A program made the position numbers and the translations under genes. Source: Bugula neritina (taxonomy: Eukaryota; Bryozoa; Gymnolaemata; Cheilostomatida; Bugulidae). Taken from it: DNA of 64,000 nucleotides. Under the pieces are notes generated by a model. The model saw nothing but the letters and a program-made list of their open reading frames with translations, had not been told where the DNA came from and made no database searches. The DNA is taken from contig OZ037770.1 of the NCBI GenBank assembly GCA_964035545.1, positions 960,001-1,024,000 of the forward strand, read 5' to 3'. Below, in pieces: positions 45,785-59,977 of this stretch. Within the stretch, counting starts at the first letter, position 1; each line of letters opens with the position of its first letter.

Positions 45785-47127
45785 GGGGTAACGGGGGGGG
45801 GGGGGGGCACAACGGGCCGAATTTTGCATTTTTTGCTCTCATTCATCTGATTTTCAAGTTACAAGTTCAATAATCTCTAGTCTTAATGCTGCATCGGTTG
45901 TCTATTACAGGTATCAGTTTGTTGTTTCTATCTCTCTCACAACTTTCAGAATAATGAAATTTTCATGACGAGAAAATCGGCCCGTTGTGCCCCGGTACCA
46001 GGGTACAATGGGCCACTGAGTGGGACACAACAAATATACTGAAACTTTGCAGATTTTGTTGCATCTGATCTTTATTTATTTAATATTACAGATAAATACA
46101 AATATTCTTTCAGATCTAAAGCAAAATTCATGTTTTAGCTGTACAGTTTGTGCCACCACTGATAGCAGAGGAAGGCAAAATTAACGCATATCACTCAGTT
46201 TTACGGTGTCATTATCACTACTGTTTAGAACTAAAAATGTTTTTTTTTATTTACACTTCAGAGGAACTTTTATCAGAAAAAAAAACTTTAGTAACATGTA
46301 CTACAAAATTCTAAGTTGACTTTTTTCTATGAACTGTAGCTAAGGTGCATGGCTTCAGTTTGTGGCTGGAGTACGGAAGGGAGAGGGGGGAGCGAATGAG
46401 CAAATCACAATTTATTTTAGTCAAATACATGACGTATATTCCCTCAATAATATAATGTATAATGAACATCATGACTACTAGTATAGCAAGTAGCAACAGC
46501 AGAGTGTTTTGTATTATGTATAAAATAGCATATATAGCTTTAACCTCACCATGCAGATGTATATATTAGGGGGGCTTCACCTTGTAGTTTGGTAGTCTTA
46601 CCATGATGTCTTTGATATTTTACAAAAAGGTCAGAAATGGCTATATCTATAGATTTTAGTAACATTTCAACCAACTTTTTGGGCAAACAAACTAATAACA
46701 GTGATCAGGGTGCAATGATCAGGTGACTCATTGTGCCCCGGTCAGCGTGGCCCATTGTGCCCCAGATGGCCAAATTGAACATAAATGTGCCTCAAGGAAA
46801 ATTTATTTTAGAGTTTGCTGTTATACTAGTTAAGCAATGTAGAGAAAAGCAATGGCAACAATACCAGTAAAATCTAGACTCGTTGCCTTTGAGTGAAAAA
46901 AGTTATAAAGCTTTAACGACATCTAAAAAATTTTACAAAGAGTAGGTAAAAACAGTTTTTCACTTGCCTTTTCAACACGTATGTTCCGGAAGTGTTGAAA
47001 CTACAATGGCTGAATATTTATGTCAATACCTTTTTATGAAAAAAATCACAACTCTACGTCAATAATAAGTTCTCTCACAATTTGGGTGGCTTTTGTACCC
47101 CTATGACCGTTGTGCCCCCGTTACCCC
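45785..47127. mobile_element. Non-autonomous DNA transposon, TA target duplication
   Basis: 1343 bp bounded by inverted ends GGGGTAACGGGGG...CACAACGG and the complement ending CCCCCGTTACCCC, with TA on both sides (45783-45784, 47128-47129). The uninterrupted MGST3 flank at about 21957 has a single TA at this point, so it is an empty site. Inside are further copies of a GGCCC(G/A)TTGTGCCCC motif in both orientations (about 45978-46013 and 46728-46772), which look like subterminal binding sites. No transposase frame. TA insertion suggests a Tc1/mariner-like enzyme in trans. A run of about 16 G lies at the left end. Confidence 0.85.
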
Positions 47128-47129
47128 TA

Positions 47130-47290
47130 TTTACTGTAGTTTTTAGACCCATAGTTTTTCATGGGTTCATGATTCTCGGTAAACTGGTACTGTTTGGGTG
47201 CGTCATCTCTACCATCTTCTCTCTCCCTGACTCTGTGTATGTGTCTGTAGATCCGTTCTCTTATAATAATAACACATACACAGTTATTTA
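47130..47290 (+). pseudogene. MGST3-like last-exon fragment, third copy
   Basis: After the transposon the MGST3 flank resumes briefly, then a further piece of the last exon appears (GGGTTCATGATTCTCGGTAA onwards, about 47163), with the end of the helix altered. It lacks the DPS start and earlier exons. Confidence 0.65.
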
Positions 47291-49720
<2,430 letters not shown>

Positions 49721-51617
49721 ATGTTTCTGAAAATCACTTTTGCATTGATTGGTAAGTTTTTAAACTGGAATTTTGTAAATTACTTGCTGACTATATATAT
49801 ACTGCTTATACAGAACTTATCAAAGTAGGTTACATGTATTTCTTATTTGTCTATAAAATTATTTCATAATATTCTCAAACACACAAAATTGAAACCTACA
49901 AATGCATATATGCTAGCAACATTTAATCCAATTTATTGCAGTATCATTTGAAAAATATGCACAGTATTTATTAAATGCAACATTTATTATAGTTTCCAAT
50001 ATACATGATGAATTGTCAGCTATTTAACAAGAATGTTTTTGAACTATAATATAGGAACTTTTATCTCGTGTGTTAAAAACAATTTTTATTAGAATATCAG
50101 AATAACTATTTGTGAGGTTTTTATTTTGTTTTGTGTTGCAGCATTGTTGGCCGGCCCTGCAGGGGCTAGCACACGCTGTAATCTGTATAACCTTGGTGCA
50201 AATGCTGGACTCCCTTGTGGCCTACAATGGTGGCAATCAAATGACCTTGGGCAATCAATTACAGTTTCTAACAAGATATCAGACTTTGCACGGAGTGTTT
50301 TGGATACTATTGACCCAGCTCTGTACAGCAGTATTAATTCTACCTTGACCGGGCAAATCGCGGCTGAATCAGATGATCCTCTAGCCAAAATTATTGAGTC
50401 CGTTCTTACAGTGTTGCCTTTTTATTCAAATTTTCTGGCCGATTTTCTGTACAGCTTAGAATTGACTCCAGATATATTATATATTTTCAACCTGTCTCAA
50501 GATTTTGCAACCAAAGGGTTCTTGCAGCAGCTGGCAAAAGAATATTTTGACTTTTCATGTTCACCGTAAGTAGTTTGTATTCATTGCAAATTTGTGTTTA
50601 TTATAGGGCATGATATAGTGTTATGTTGGCCTACTGTAAAAGGTGACTATAGTAATAGTACTGAACTTTCTGCAAGAGATTATATTACGGTTTAATTCTC
50701 TCCACATTGTAGATACGGAGTTAAAAACTTTACAAGCTGCATTTCCAACTGGGTTGATGCCAATTGTGACGCAGAGGACAACGTGGCTTACCTCAACCAG
50801 ATTTTCAACAGCCTGGCTAATGAATACTGTGATGGCAACTCTGTTAAATCCAGTGTTTTGAGAAGTGAGTTAATTAATCGCAAATTTTCTAATTTTCAAG
50901 TAGAAATAAACTAGATGAGTCACTAAAAACAGCAGCTACATTTGATATCAAGTTTGCCCTTATGAGTGACAGGGAAAAGTGACACACTTTAAAATTGTTA
51001 TTGCAATATATTATTTCAGCATGCTTTTAATCAAATCTACTATACTGTACTCTTCCAATTGATTTACATTATTATATATAATTTATATGAACATAATATG
51101 TCTACATGTTTGCAGCTTTCAACAGAAACTTTGGAGTGTTTGGACAAGGACTGGTAAAACTTTACGGAGTTGAAAAAGATCCATCAAGTTCTTTTCAGTT
51201 CCGTCTGTCAAATAGCTCTCGCCTTGCAGACATCATCTCTGGTGCTAACCTGACAGCTGTGACAGATTATGCTAATGCTTGTACTCCACTTTTATTAGCA
51301 TTGGGTAATGAAATAACAGAGTTGAGTGAGGCAAACAGCACAATAGGCACTGGTGATGCCTTGCAAAGTATCATAGGGTGAGTAGAACAACTTCAGATAT
51401 GTAAAGTCTGTCATCATGCTACATAGTGTGATGTCTTTGGACATGTCATCTTTCTTTTGATTCAAAAGTCAATTTTGGTCTAGACCTGCATAACTATTAA
51501 AGCATATATGTTACTATAAGATAAGCCTGGATGTTATACTAACACATTGGGTGCTTTCTAATCTATAATTTTGTTAACCAAGACTGCATGAGCTTGTTTA
51601 TTATCACCTTTACATTG

Positions 51618-51672
<55 letters not shown>

Positions 51673-53405
51673 GTATTGATAAAATTTCGGATATAAAATA
51701 AACTTATTTATTCATTCTATCGACTACAATATTGTTTCACGTAGTGCGAGCTACGATCATCAGGTCGTTATGTGTACGGTTGAGTGGTTTTGTTTTGAAA
51801 TTAACATTGTTTGCGTATTACTACGCTGGAATGTCTTAACTAGCGTCTGTCAAATGCGCAAGTAAAAATTTGCGTTTATGTTTACACGTGCTGGAAAGTT
51901 CTTTTCGTTTGTTAAGGGAGGACAATTCCAGTTGGTTTAAAATTACATATTTTTCATAGTTGCATAAGTTACATCTGTTAGTTATGTTTGAGTATGATTT
52001 ACAAATTTTTAAAATATTCCATTTTAGGCTGAATTTAGTGTTGTTGTCTTTTAAATTCCAGATGTGTTTGCTGAGCTGTGTGTTGTTAGCTTTATCTGCA
52101 TGTAGGAAAGAGGCTTTATGGTTATTGAATCGTGTTTTGAAGGTGGTTGAACAGAGTCATATGTACGATTGGTTACAGTTATTGTCATGTCTTGTTACAG
52201 TTGCTTGGTATATCACGTTTTTGTATAAGCATTTACCATTTAATGGACAGTGGGAGGGTTGTTTACAGTTACATTGTGTGTTGTTTGAGTTAGTAGTGGT
52301 AGTAGGGGTGTATGCAGTTTTAAGTTTGTGTTGGTTTGAGCCATCAATAATATTTTCATGTTGGGCATGCACGAATAACTAATTTTTATGGTTTTCCTAT
52401 TAAAAATTTTGCTTAGTTGGTTGGATGGTGGAAAGCATTGGTCGATAATTTAAAGAAATTTCTTCCCTATTTTGGTTTTTACTGTTGAACTAAAAGGTGG
52501 GTTGTACCACAATATGTTTCTATTTCTATTTTTATTATTGTTGCTGGATTTAGGTGTCGGGTTATATTTTAATTTATAGTCATATCCGCTGTTTGATAGT
52601 TTGATAAAAAGCCCCACATGACCTAGCTAAATCAATCACAACTAAGCTTTTATTACATATACATATTATTGATGGCTCAAACCAACACAAACTTAAAACT
52701 GCATACACCCCTACTACCACTACTAAACCAAACAACACACAATGTAACTGTAAACAACCCTCCCACTGTCCATTAAATGGTAAATGCTTATACAAAAACG
52801 TGATATACCAAGCAACTGTAACAAGACATGACAATAACTGTAACCAATCATACATAGGACTCTGTTCAACCACCTTCAAAACACGATTCAATAACCATAA
52901 AGCCTCTTTCCTACATGCAGATAAAGCTAACAACACACAGCTCAGCAAACACATCTGGAATTTAAAAGACAACAACACTAAATTCAGCCTAAAATGGAAT
53001 ATTTTAAAAATTTGTAAATCATACTCAAACATAACTAATAGATGTAACTTATGCAACTATGAAAAATATGTAATTTTAAACCAACCGGAATTATCCTCCC
53101 TTAACAAACGAAAAGAACTTTCCAGCACGTGTAAACATAAACGCAAACTTTTACTTGCGCATTTTACAGACGCTAGTTAAGACATTCCAGCGTAGTAATA
53201 CGCAAACAATGTTAATTTCAAAACAAAACCACTCAACCGTACACATAACGACCTGATGATCGTAGCTCGCACTACGTGAAACAATATTGTAGTCAATAGA
53301 ATGAATACATAAGTTTATTTTATATCCGAAATTTTATCAATACCAAATATAAATACTCTATTTTCCGAAATATTGAGTTCTTTTGATTCATTTTTTAATT
53401 ATAGA

Positions 53406-53441
<36 letters not shown>

Positions 53442-53651
53442 CGCACATACGTAGACATAATCTGGGAAGTATTTCCATGTATATTTAGCTTCTTACATTG
53501 TCCTCTAATTGTTTTCAGAAGTGCAAGCTGCTATGTGGAGTGTTTCTTAAAGGCTACTGGTCAATTGGTGCCTGAGTTGGCAACTCCTAGTGTTCTAGAC
53601 AAATTTTCACTCATACTTCGGCGATTAGGTCTTTCTGTAGATTTAGATTAG
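49721..53651 (+). CDS. Secreted cysteine-containing protein, family unknown
   Basis: Five exons join in phase: 49721-49751, 50142-50565, 50713-50864, 51116-51377 and 53519-53651, giving 333 residues. Every junction has GT-AG signals and keeps the frame, which supports the model. Residues 1-19 form a signal peptide ([19 protein letters not shown]). The mature part has nine cysteines (for example [39 protein letters not shown]) and several glycosylation sequons (NST, NFT, NSS, NLT). No transmembrane segment is seen after the signal peptide, so it is probably secreted and disulfide-bonded. I do not recognise a domain. The last intron (2.1 kb) holds an inverted pair of Penelope-like fragments. 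Possible polyadenylation signals follow near 53853. Confidence 0.8.
51621..51668. repeat. AT microsatellite at the edge of the Penelope-like repeat
   Basis: (AT)n directly outside the left inverted arm. A matching (AT)n lies outside the right arm at 53408-53440. Confidence 0.9.
51669..52352 (-). mobile_element. Penelope-like element 3' fragment, left inverted arm
   Basis: Minus-strand copy of the 52666-53349 sequence. It encodes the GIY-YIG endonuclease region of Penelope-like retroelements: a [15 protein letters not shown] cysteine motif, VIYQATV, then YI followed by a stop. The glycine codon of the YIG motif is TGA here (about 52157-52159), so this arm is inactive. It ends with the hammerhead-like motif at about 51711-51772. 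Confidence 0.85.
51711..51772 (-). ncRNA. Hammerhead-ribozyme-like motif (left arm)
   Basis: Reverse complement of the motif at 53244-53303, with all core bases kept (CUGAUGA, GAAA, UA cleavage position). One change extends stem I from three to four base pairs (GUCG with CGAC). Confidence 0.65.
52353..52665. other. Spacer between the inverted Penelope-like arms
   Basis: 313 bp with no clear coding capacity. It contains further sequence of the element type next to each arm and no inverted symmetry. Confidence 0.5.
52666..53349 (+). mobile_element. Penelope-like element 3' fragment, right inverted arm (GIY-YIG)
   Basis: An open frame from about 52667 to 53180 (about 170 residues) carries the C-terminal endonuclease region of a Penelope-like element. 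It has a CxC...CPLNGKC motif, VIYQATV in place of GIY, SYIGLC for YIG, the catalytic-type arginine in FKTRFNNHK, then LSKHIWNLK and [11 protein letters not shown]. Penelope-like elements use this domain to nick the target. The reverse transcriptase is absent, so the copy is 5'-truncated. It is followed by the hammerhead-like motif and the arm end. Confidence 0.85.
53244..53303 (+). ncRNA. Hammerhead-ribozyme-like motif (right arm)
   Basis: Core CUGAUGA at 53253-53259 and GAAA at 53278-53281. Stem II is CGUAG/CUACG (53261-53265 with 53272-53276) around loop CUCGCA. A very short stem III is CA...UG (53282-53289), followed by U-A at 53290-53291 as the cleavage position. Stem I is GAC (53250-53252) with GUC (53292-53294), with an outer CAU/AUG pairing across an internal loop. 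The pair nearest the core in stem II is U-U instead of the usual G-C. Type I hammerheads with short stem III are known in Penelope-like elements, which fits the location. Cleavage activity is not shown. Confidence 0.68.
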
Positions 53652-54592
53652 GCTTTACTATAGTATGTATTGCTGTATCATTATGATGTTATTTATAATG
53701 CAGTTTTTGTTGCAATAGTTGAGGGGACAAAACTCCTACCAACGAACTAACAACATGTGCTTTGAAAAGTGTTAACTTTACACACGATATTACTAAAGTT
53801 ACTTGCTTAAAAGGTTTTAACATTTATTCTGTGAGAAAATTGTTTGCCAAAATAATAAAATTCAAAATATCACAATTAATGAATTGTAATGCTTAACCAC
53901 TTTGTCTGTTAAACTAAATTTTAGTATAGATTTCTATTTCAATTGTGTAGTATAAGTTCACTATTATAGTTCGATCACTATAGTTTACTATTATAGTTCA
54001 CTATAGTCAAATCAAATTTAACTAATTTTATCTTAGGCTGCTGATGATTGAGTGACTCCAATGAATGATGCAACAATCAGTGAGCAAAAACCAGATGACT
54101 GCTTTTAGCTGTTATTATGACCTACTTTTTTGGCCTTTCTATTAGAATTTTGCAATGACTAATAAAGGCTATAGATATGCTTTGACTTCATTATACACAC
54201 ACACACATATATATATTTATATATATTTATATATATTTATATTTATATATAATATCAAAATGCTTGCCAACAAAAAGAATATTAAAACAAAACAGACACC
54301 CTGGTATTTGATGGGAAAATGGCAATTGCAAAAGATATCATATAACTAAAGGTGACTAAAAGCTTTGTCTACTCAAATGGCCCTGTTTCCAGGTAAAAGA
54401 GATAAAACATTCTAAAACATTCAACCTATATACAAACAATAGCACATTAGCAAATTGGGTATAATTATTCAACCAATAATAGTGAAAATAGTTATTTTAG
54501 TGAAATGAGTGTAAGCCACAATGCGTTTGAAGTTTGCACCAAACCAAAATATTTAGCGCAAATTCTTATCTTGTACAAATCAATAGACAAGA
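53652..54592. other. Intergenic interval between the secreted-protein gene and the UFSP1-like gene
   Basis: Convergent 3' ends. No gene seen; a short CA/TA microsatellite is at about 54195-54250. Confidence 0.5.
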
Positions 54593-56820
54593 TTATGTTG
54601 TGTTCAAAACGTTAGTCTCAGGTAAACAAATGTTATAAAAAGTATTTAAATGGAAACTGTTAATATTTCTCCACTGTATCCAGCCATCTCTCTGAAGTGT
54701 AGATTTGGTAGTTGTCTGTTCATTGTCATCAAGTGTAGACAACTCATAGTAATGTGGATCCTACAATAATGTATGGATTACAATAGCTTCTCATTACTGA
54801 TAAAAACACAATTAAAACTGATTGCTGACTTTTAAAATACAAACAGCGAATGAAATGAAATAAATGGAATTGGTGAGATTCCCTTACTAGTACTAGCAGA
54901 TATGAATCTGATGTGAGAGAGGAAGTAGCCAGTCCCACAATTCCTTTAGAGGAAGTGTCAGATTCTCCGCCTACAAATATGTATGTAGAGAAATATTATT
55001 GGATGAAAATACTCAAGAGATCACAGAACCTGTTGGGAAAACTCTGGCTTTCCAATAGAACATAACTCCTACGCTTGACTAATACTACAAATTTAGATAT
55101 TTGTTACTCTAATCATTGGTTTAAACTCTTTTGCATTTATGAAATATATGATAGTACTGATTATAAACTACCCTGTGCCTCTGATATACAATTCATCAGA
55201 AACAATACAAAGCTATATATAGAACTGTATGTCTGTATGTTTGCTAAGTAAACAATAAACAATGTAACACTAACCCATCATAAGTACAGATTGATTTGAG
55301 AGAAAGTGGTTTCTTATCTCCTGAATGTGAGAGTTTAACTGGTAGCCACTACTAACATGTAATATCTTACAAGGTATCTACAAAACATATGCAGTGAGTT
55401 ATTCTAACTAATTATTGGTATTGAAATATCTATTGAAAAGAAAACATGCAGATAATTCACCACAATAAAGCATGACATGCAGGTAAACATTAATATACAA
55501 ATCTTCAGTTTATCTTTAAAGTTTCCACCCCTGTGAGAACCCCTGAGGGCGAGAGCTTCTACTCCTGTGAGAAACCCTGAAGGCTATTATATGGGCCAAG
55601 GATTCAGTATAATGTGACTAATTGTGCCAAATGTCTTTATGGCATCACCAATAGTATTACTGAATTTGACCCCGTGACCTTACGTTTGCTAAGTAGGCAC
55701 TTTAAATGTTGGACTATAGTATATTATATTACAAACATATTATATTGCATTAAAGATACAATACATTCTATCAGTAATACCATGTAGTCATGTACTAAAT
55801 AAAAAATACTTTATTATAATATAAAGAAATTATTGTACGATATATATATAGAAATAATTGAAAGATATAATTATACTAGAAATATTAGAAATAAATTATA
55901 GTATATGATTCTATTAGAAATTATATATTAAATATTCAATTATAATATCAAATTAATATTGTAATATATCATTGCGTCAAAAATGTATTAGATTCTAAAT
56001 TTTGAAACTTTATCAATAAAATAGAATTTTGCACTTTTAAAGGGTCAAATTCAAACTAGCATAGAGTTATGATAATAGTAAATCTAAATGACTTACATCA
56101 TATAACTTGTCAATAACCAACCCCACTTCTACACTGCCAATCCACTCCTTAGAGCCGACAAAACTCTTTTCCTTGTCGCCAATAGCAACCAGTATTTCCT
56201 GTATTTCCTGTAAGCTGGGCACGGGCTGACTGACTGCCTTAGAACTTATCCAAGAGCACATTGTCTGGAGGGTACGGTAGCCACACCCCCAACCCTAGAA
56301 AACACAACTTAACATTAGACTACACGGCATAAAATAAAGCATTTGGCACAGTGTGTATAGTGTTTTCGTATTTAAGGTATGCAGGGGCGTACAATGTGAT
56401 CATTTTGAAGGGGGTTTGATGTAGAAATGGTCAGTAGACAAGGGCAATATTTTCAGTAACTAAGCTAACTGCAGTGTTGAGTTTACCCAGCAGTCTCCGT
56501 GGCGTAATGGTTAGCATGCCTGTTTGCAAGCCAGAGGTCTCGGGTTCGAATCCAAGTGAGAGCAAAAGTTTTATACTAACAAATATACAAACCAATTATT
56601 TACTGTAAGTCAAACACTTTGCTTTCAACATCATGCTAAAGATAATAATAAAGACTTGTAATAGTAAATATTCCACGCAAACTACAATATAAAATTGTCT
56701 CACCCTGTCATCTATTCCATCACATTTGTAGTGATAATATTCATAACCTGAGCTCACAATAATCTCATCACAGTTAGGGGGCGGGTCAAGCCCTTCGTGT
56801 ACATCCTGTAACAGGTTCAT
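54593..56820 (-). CDS. UFSP1: UFM1-specific protease, UFSP1-like
   Basis: Five exons on the minus strand: 56704-56820, 56097-56294, 55275-55377, 54888-54970 and 54593-54760, all with GT-AG borders and matching phases, for 222 residues. Exon 2 opens with GWGCGYRTLQTMCSW, holding the catalytic cysteine of the C78 peptidases. It continues with VPSLQEIQE.L..IGDKE.SFVGS.EWIGS.EV. Exon 5 opens with DPHYYE, carrying the catalytic Asp and His, and ends with FYNICLPE. The enzyme matures the ubiquitin-like modifier UFM1 and removes it from targets. The short length and the DGIDDR-GWGCGYRTLQ junction fit UFSP1 better than the longer UFSP2. A tRNA-like sequence lies in intron 1 on the other strand. Confidence 0.9.
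56493..56564 (+). tRNA. tRNA-like sequence, probably pseudogene or SINE head
   Basis: 72 nt with an A-box-like TGGCGTAATGG, a D-arm TAATGGTTAGC and a perfect B box GGTTCGAATCC. A T run follows just after the end (TTTT near 56569). The acceptor stem pairs only with a bulge and the T stem has mismatches. The anticodon stem can be drawn more than one way (TTG or GCA), so a functional identity cannot be given. Confidence 0.5.
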
Positions 56821-57677
56821 CAACCTCAGTCACTATATACTATCAAAACTTTGCCACCTTCTACAAAACAGAAGAGAACTGTCTATTGAATGCATACTAT
56901 TGTAAACTACAGTAACCTGGATGACCAGAAACTTGCAAGATTTTGAAGTTGCATTTATATTTGTTGATATAAGAAGTTAATTAATTCCTATTATGTAAGA
57001 AAATATAACGCAGTAGTCAAGTAATACAGATTTCGGGAATGGATTAACTGTCACATATTAGAATATTAACTCAGCCACATTTTATCATCTATTCCTTTGG
57101 TTTTCATTCGACTCAGGTTTCAAAAACTCTACCTAGCGTAAGGCTTCCTGTTGCACTTATAGACTGAGTGTCCTACAACTTGCAGCTAAGAAACTACAAT
57201 AAGTACTGATCGGCTAAAGCACACAGGCTATGTAAACTGGAGCTAGTCTACATTTATAGCTTTTTCATTCGGTCTACTATAATACCACATTTCCTGTGTT
57301 CATTCCATCAACTGCAGAACAAGAAATTTCTAGCTTGCTTTTTAGAGACCACAGTTCTATAAACTAATGAAAAAGTGGCTCCAATTTGTTTTCTTATGGT
57401 CACCTTTGGTCAACTTTCACCGCCGTGGTTCTTATATCTAAAGCTATTTTACAGTGAAGAACGAATAATTACCAATTTGATAAAATCTACCTCAACTCAA
57501 TAAACTTAGAATCATGTGCAATGAAGTAACGTGCATTTCCTGTCAGGTTATTGGAAAGAATAACCGTATGAGCCAACTGAATAAATCAGAAAGAAGACAA
57601 CTTGGGTTTAGAAACATCAACAATGATCTGTATTAAACATAAAAATGTACAAACAAGTTTGACTATAAAAATAAAAA

Positions 57678-59977
57678 CTAAGATTTAAATATTTTTATTT
57701 TATCCTTCAAAAGTGTGAACTTAGCAGGCATGACTTCAAACTTCTCATTGTCCATTAAATAGCATGGGTTCTCTGTCTTTGGTTCCAGGTGTATGCTAGA
57801 CACTAGGAGGGATTCCGAATGCAAGGAACTCAGTCTTTCTGTCAGAAGCTGACTCTTTGAGGTCGGAGGGCTGACTGTGACCTTCAGAGCTGCAGCTAAA
57901 ACACAGTAAAGGTCAAGGTCAACATGAGTCACCAGTGAGCTGTTGGTTGTAAGCAAGGGTGACCGAATCCCCAGCCCAAAGTATGAAGTCTAGGGTGGAA
58001 AGCTCTCATAAAAACTATGGATCTTTGCTTTATAGTTGAAATGTTAGAAGTAAAAGGTGCAAATAAATGTCAACATTAAAACTGTAAGTAGATAAACCAA
58101 CCTTGACATTCAGAGTCCTGCTTAGGAACTGTGGCTATATTAAACTGAGGACTAGATATCTCTTTTCTGTAGGTTTCACCACATTCCGGGTTATTTATCT
58201 GCAAAAAAACCAAAGCATAAGAGAAAACAACTACAAGTGCTACTCTGTGCAATCACTTTGACTACTGACTGACTGACAATGAGCATAGACTTAGAGCCAC
58301 ACCTGTAACCTGGGGTCAGGCTTGGCGGGTGGGGACGCCTTCCTATTGTCTGTGGGCCACCACCAAACAGATTTCTCAGGCTTAGCCTTGACTTCAGTCT
58401 CCTTAGGAGTGTAGCAGTTCCTGCACCCATCACAAGGGGGAGATAACTCTGCTAAAGCTTGCACATCTATTGGCCAATCACTGAACAACACCTGTAAACA
58501 GAGAATGAATTTCTTGACTTTATAACAAAGAGGATCATGGTTGGTTAGGGTTAAAGTTTAAGACTTTTCTGTACTTTTCAAATTTTAGAAGCCCAATCTC
58601 TAATAAAATATTATTGATTGTGAATAGTAGAACAGTGCTATGTCTTCCTGGAAAAGCTATAAAACATAACCCCACTGATTGAATTTCTTAAAGTGAAGTG
58701 TGTTAGGGGTGGGTGTAAAAGCCACCCTACCTTCTTGAGGTAGCAGTAGTACTCCTTCAGTGGACCAGGGAAGTACCAGTACTTAGACTTGAGTCTGTCT
58801 ACATCTGAGTGGACACCCCACTTGAGGTCAGACAATACGTAGACGTTCTTGTTACCCTCCTTAGCACATTCCTCAGACTCGGAGCTAAGTTCCTGTGCAG
58901 ACGGCTCTGTCTGCTGCACTTCTATTACATCAGCTAGAGTATATCTAGAGAAAAGTTAGTGTGTATCAGAGGATATCTACAGAAATTTTAGTGTTTATGA
59001 GAGTATATCTACAGAAAATTCAGTGTGGATCAGACAGAGGATATCTAAAGAAAATTCAATGTGCTATGTAAGAAAGAGACCAATTGAAAGACAGAAAAAA
59101 AATTTCAAAAATAAAAAGTGCAAGTACGCTTTGAGCAGAAAAAGTAAAAATCTTTAAAAATTGAACACTATAAAAGAGATTAGGATGTATAGAAAAGAAA
59201 CACAAAGTAAAACCAGCCTGTTATCACCAAAAAGAACAAACTACTCAGGATAGAAAAGGGGAGACTCACTTGTTAGCTATAATGGCCATCGATGCCTCAC
59301 AATATCGCTCCACCTCGAGTTCACGCATAGGAAATATTCGAGTGGCAAAATTGTTGTTAGATCCAAATGGAAGGACGCCTGCAATAAGACATGTGGCACG
59401 TATACGCAGTGGTGAAAAAATTAAAAAAAATTTAAAAATCTTTTAATGCACTAGTTTTGTTTTTAAATTTTAATATATCAAGATAGATGAGAAAATTGTT
59501 GGAAATATATTGAAAATGCGTACCGATAGGTAAGCGTTGTGCAATTTCATCTCCTCGTCTTAGAAGGCCAGTAACAATTTCAGAAAGTGTGCCATCACCC
59601 CCGGCTACGACTATCGCATCGACAATATTTTTATCCAATACTCCCATATACTCCTTAGCCTGACCCTCATGCTCTGTTCTTACCACGTGAATCTCAATAC
59701 CAGCTAGGTGCAGCAACGGCAAAACATGTTTCTCTAACAAGTATTTAGTTTTCCCGTTTTTAGCGGCTGGGTTGAGGAATACAATAATTTTCCTAGGTCG
59801 CTCACTAGCACTAATGGTTTGTCTGCCGATTTCACGAGCTTTGAGGCAATATTCTCGCATGAGCTGATCTTCCTTGTGCCATTTTATTGCGTATTTAGAG
59901 GCGTATAAGCTACAGGCGGTAAAGAATATAGACTTTTTCCAATGTGTCCTCAATGTGGTGAATACTTTGATTATCAT
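57678..59977 (-). CDS. AGK: Acylglycerol kinase, mitochondrial
   Basis: Six exons: 59524-59977, 59270-59378, 58731-58944, 58303-58491, 58102-58198 and 57678-57895. They join in phase to 426 residues, close to the vertebrate length. The N-terminus (VFTTLRTHWKKSIFFTACSL) has the HWKK motif and membrane segment that place AGK in the inner mitochondrial membrane. The lipid-kinase core has FLNPAAKNGK and the nucleotide-binding VVAGGDGTLSEIV (about residue 120), then LPIG/VLPFGSNNNFA across the first junction. Exon 3 has DLKWGVHSD and SKYWYFPGPLK; the last exon has CYLMDNEKFEVMPAKFTLL. AGK phosphorylates mono- and diacylglycerol to lysophosphatidic and phosphatidic acid, and in animals it is also a TIM22 import subunit. 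It lies about 0.9 kb upstream of the UFSP1-like gene on the same strand. Confidence 0.95.

Noticed and set aside
51960-52382. 140-codon plus-strand frame in the left Penelope-like arm, and its twin at 52580-53056 on the minus strand
   Set aside because: Both are antisense to the GIY-YIG coding frame and mirror each other because the arms are inverted repeats.
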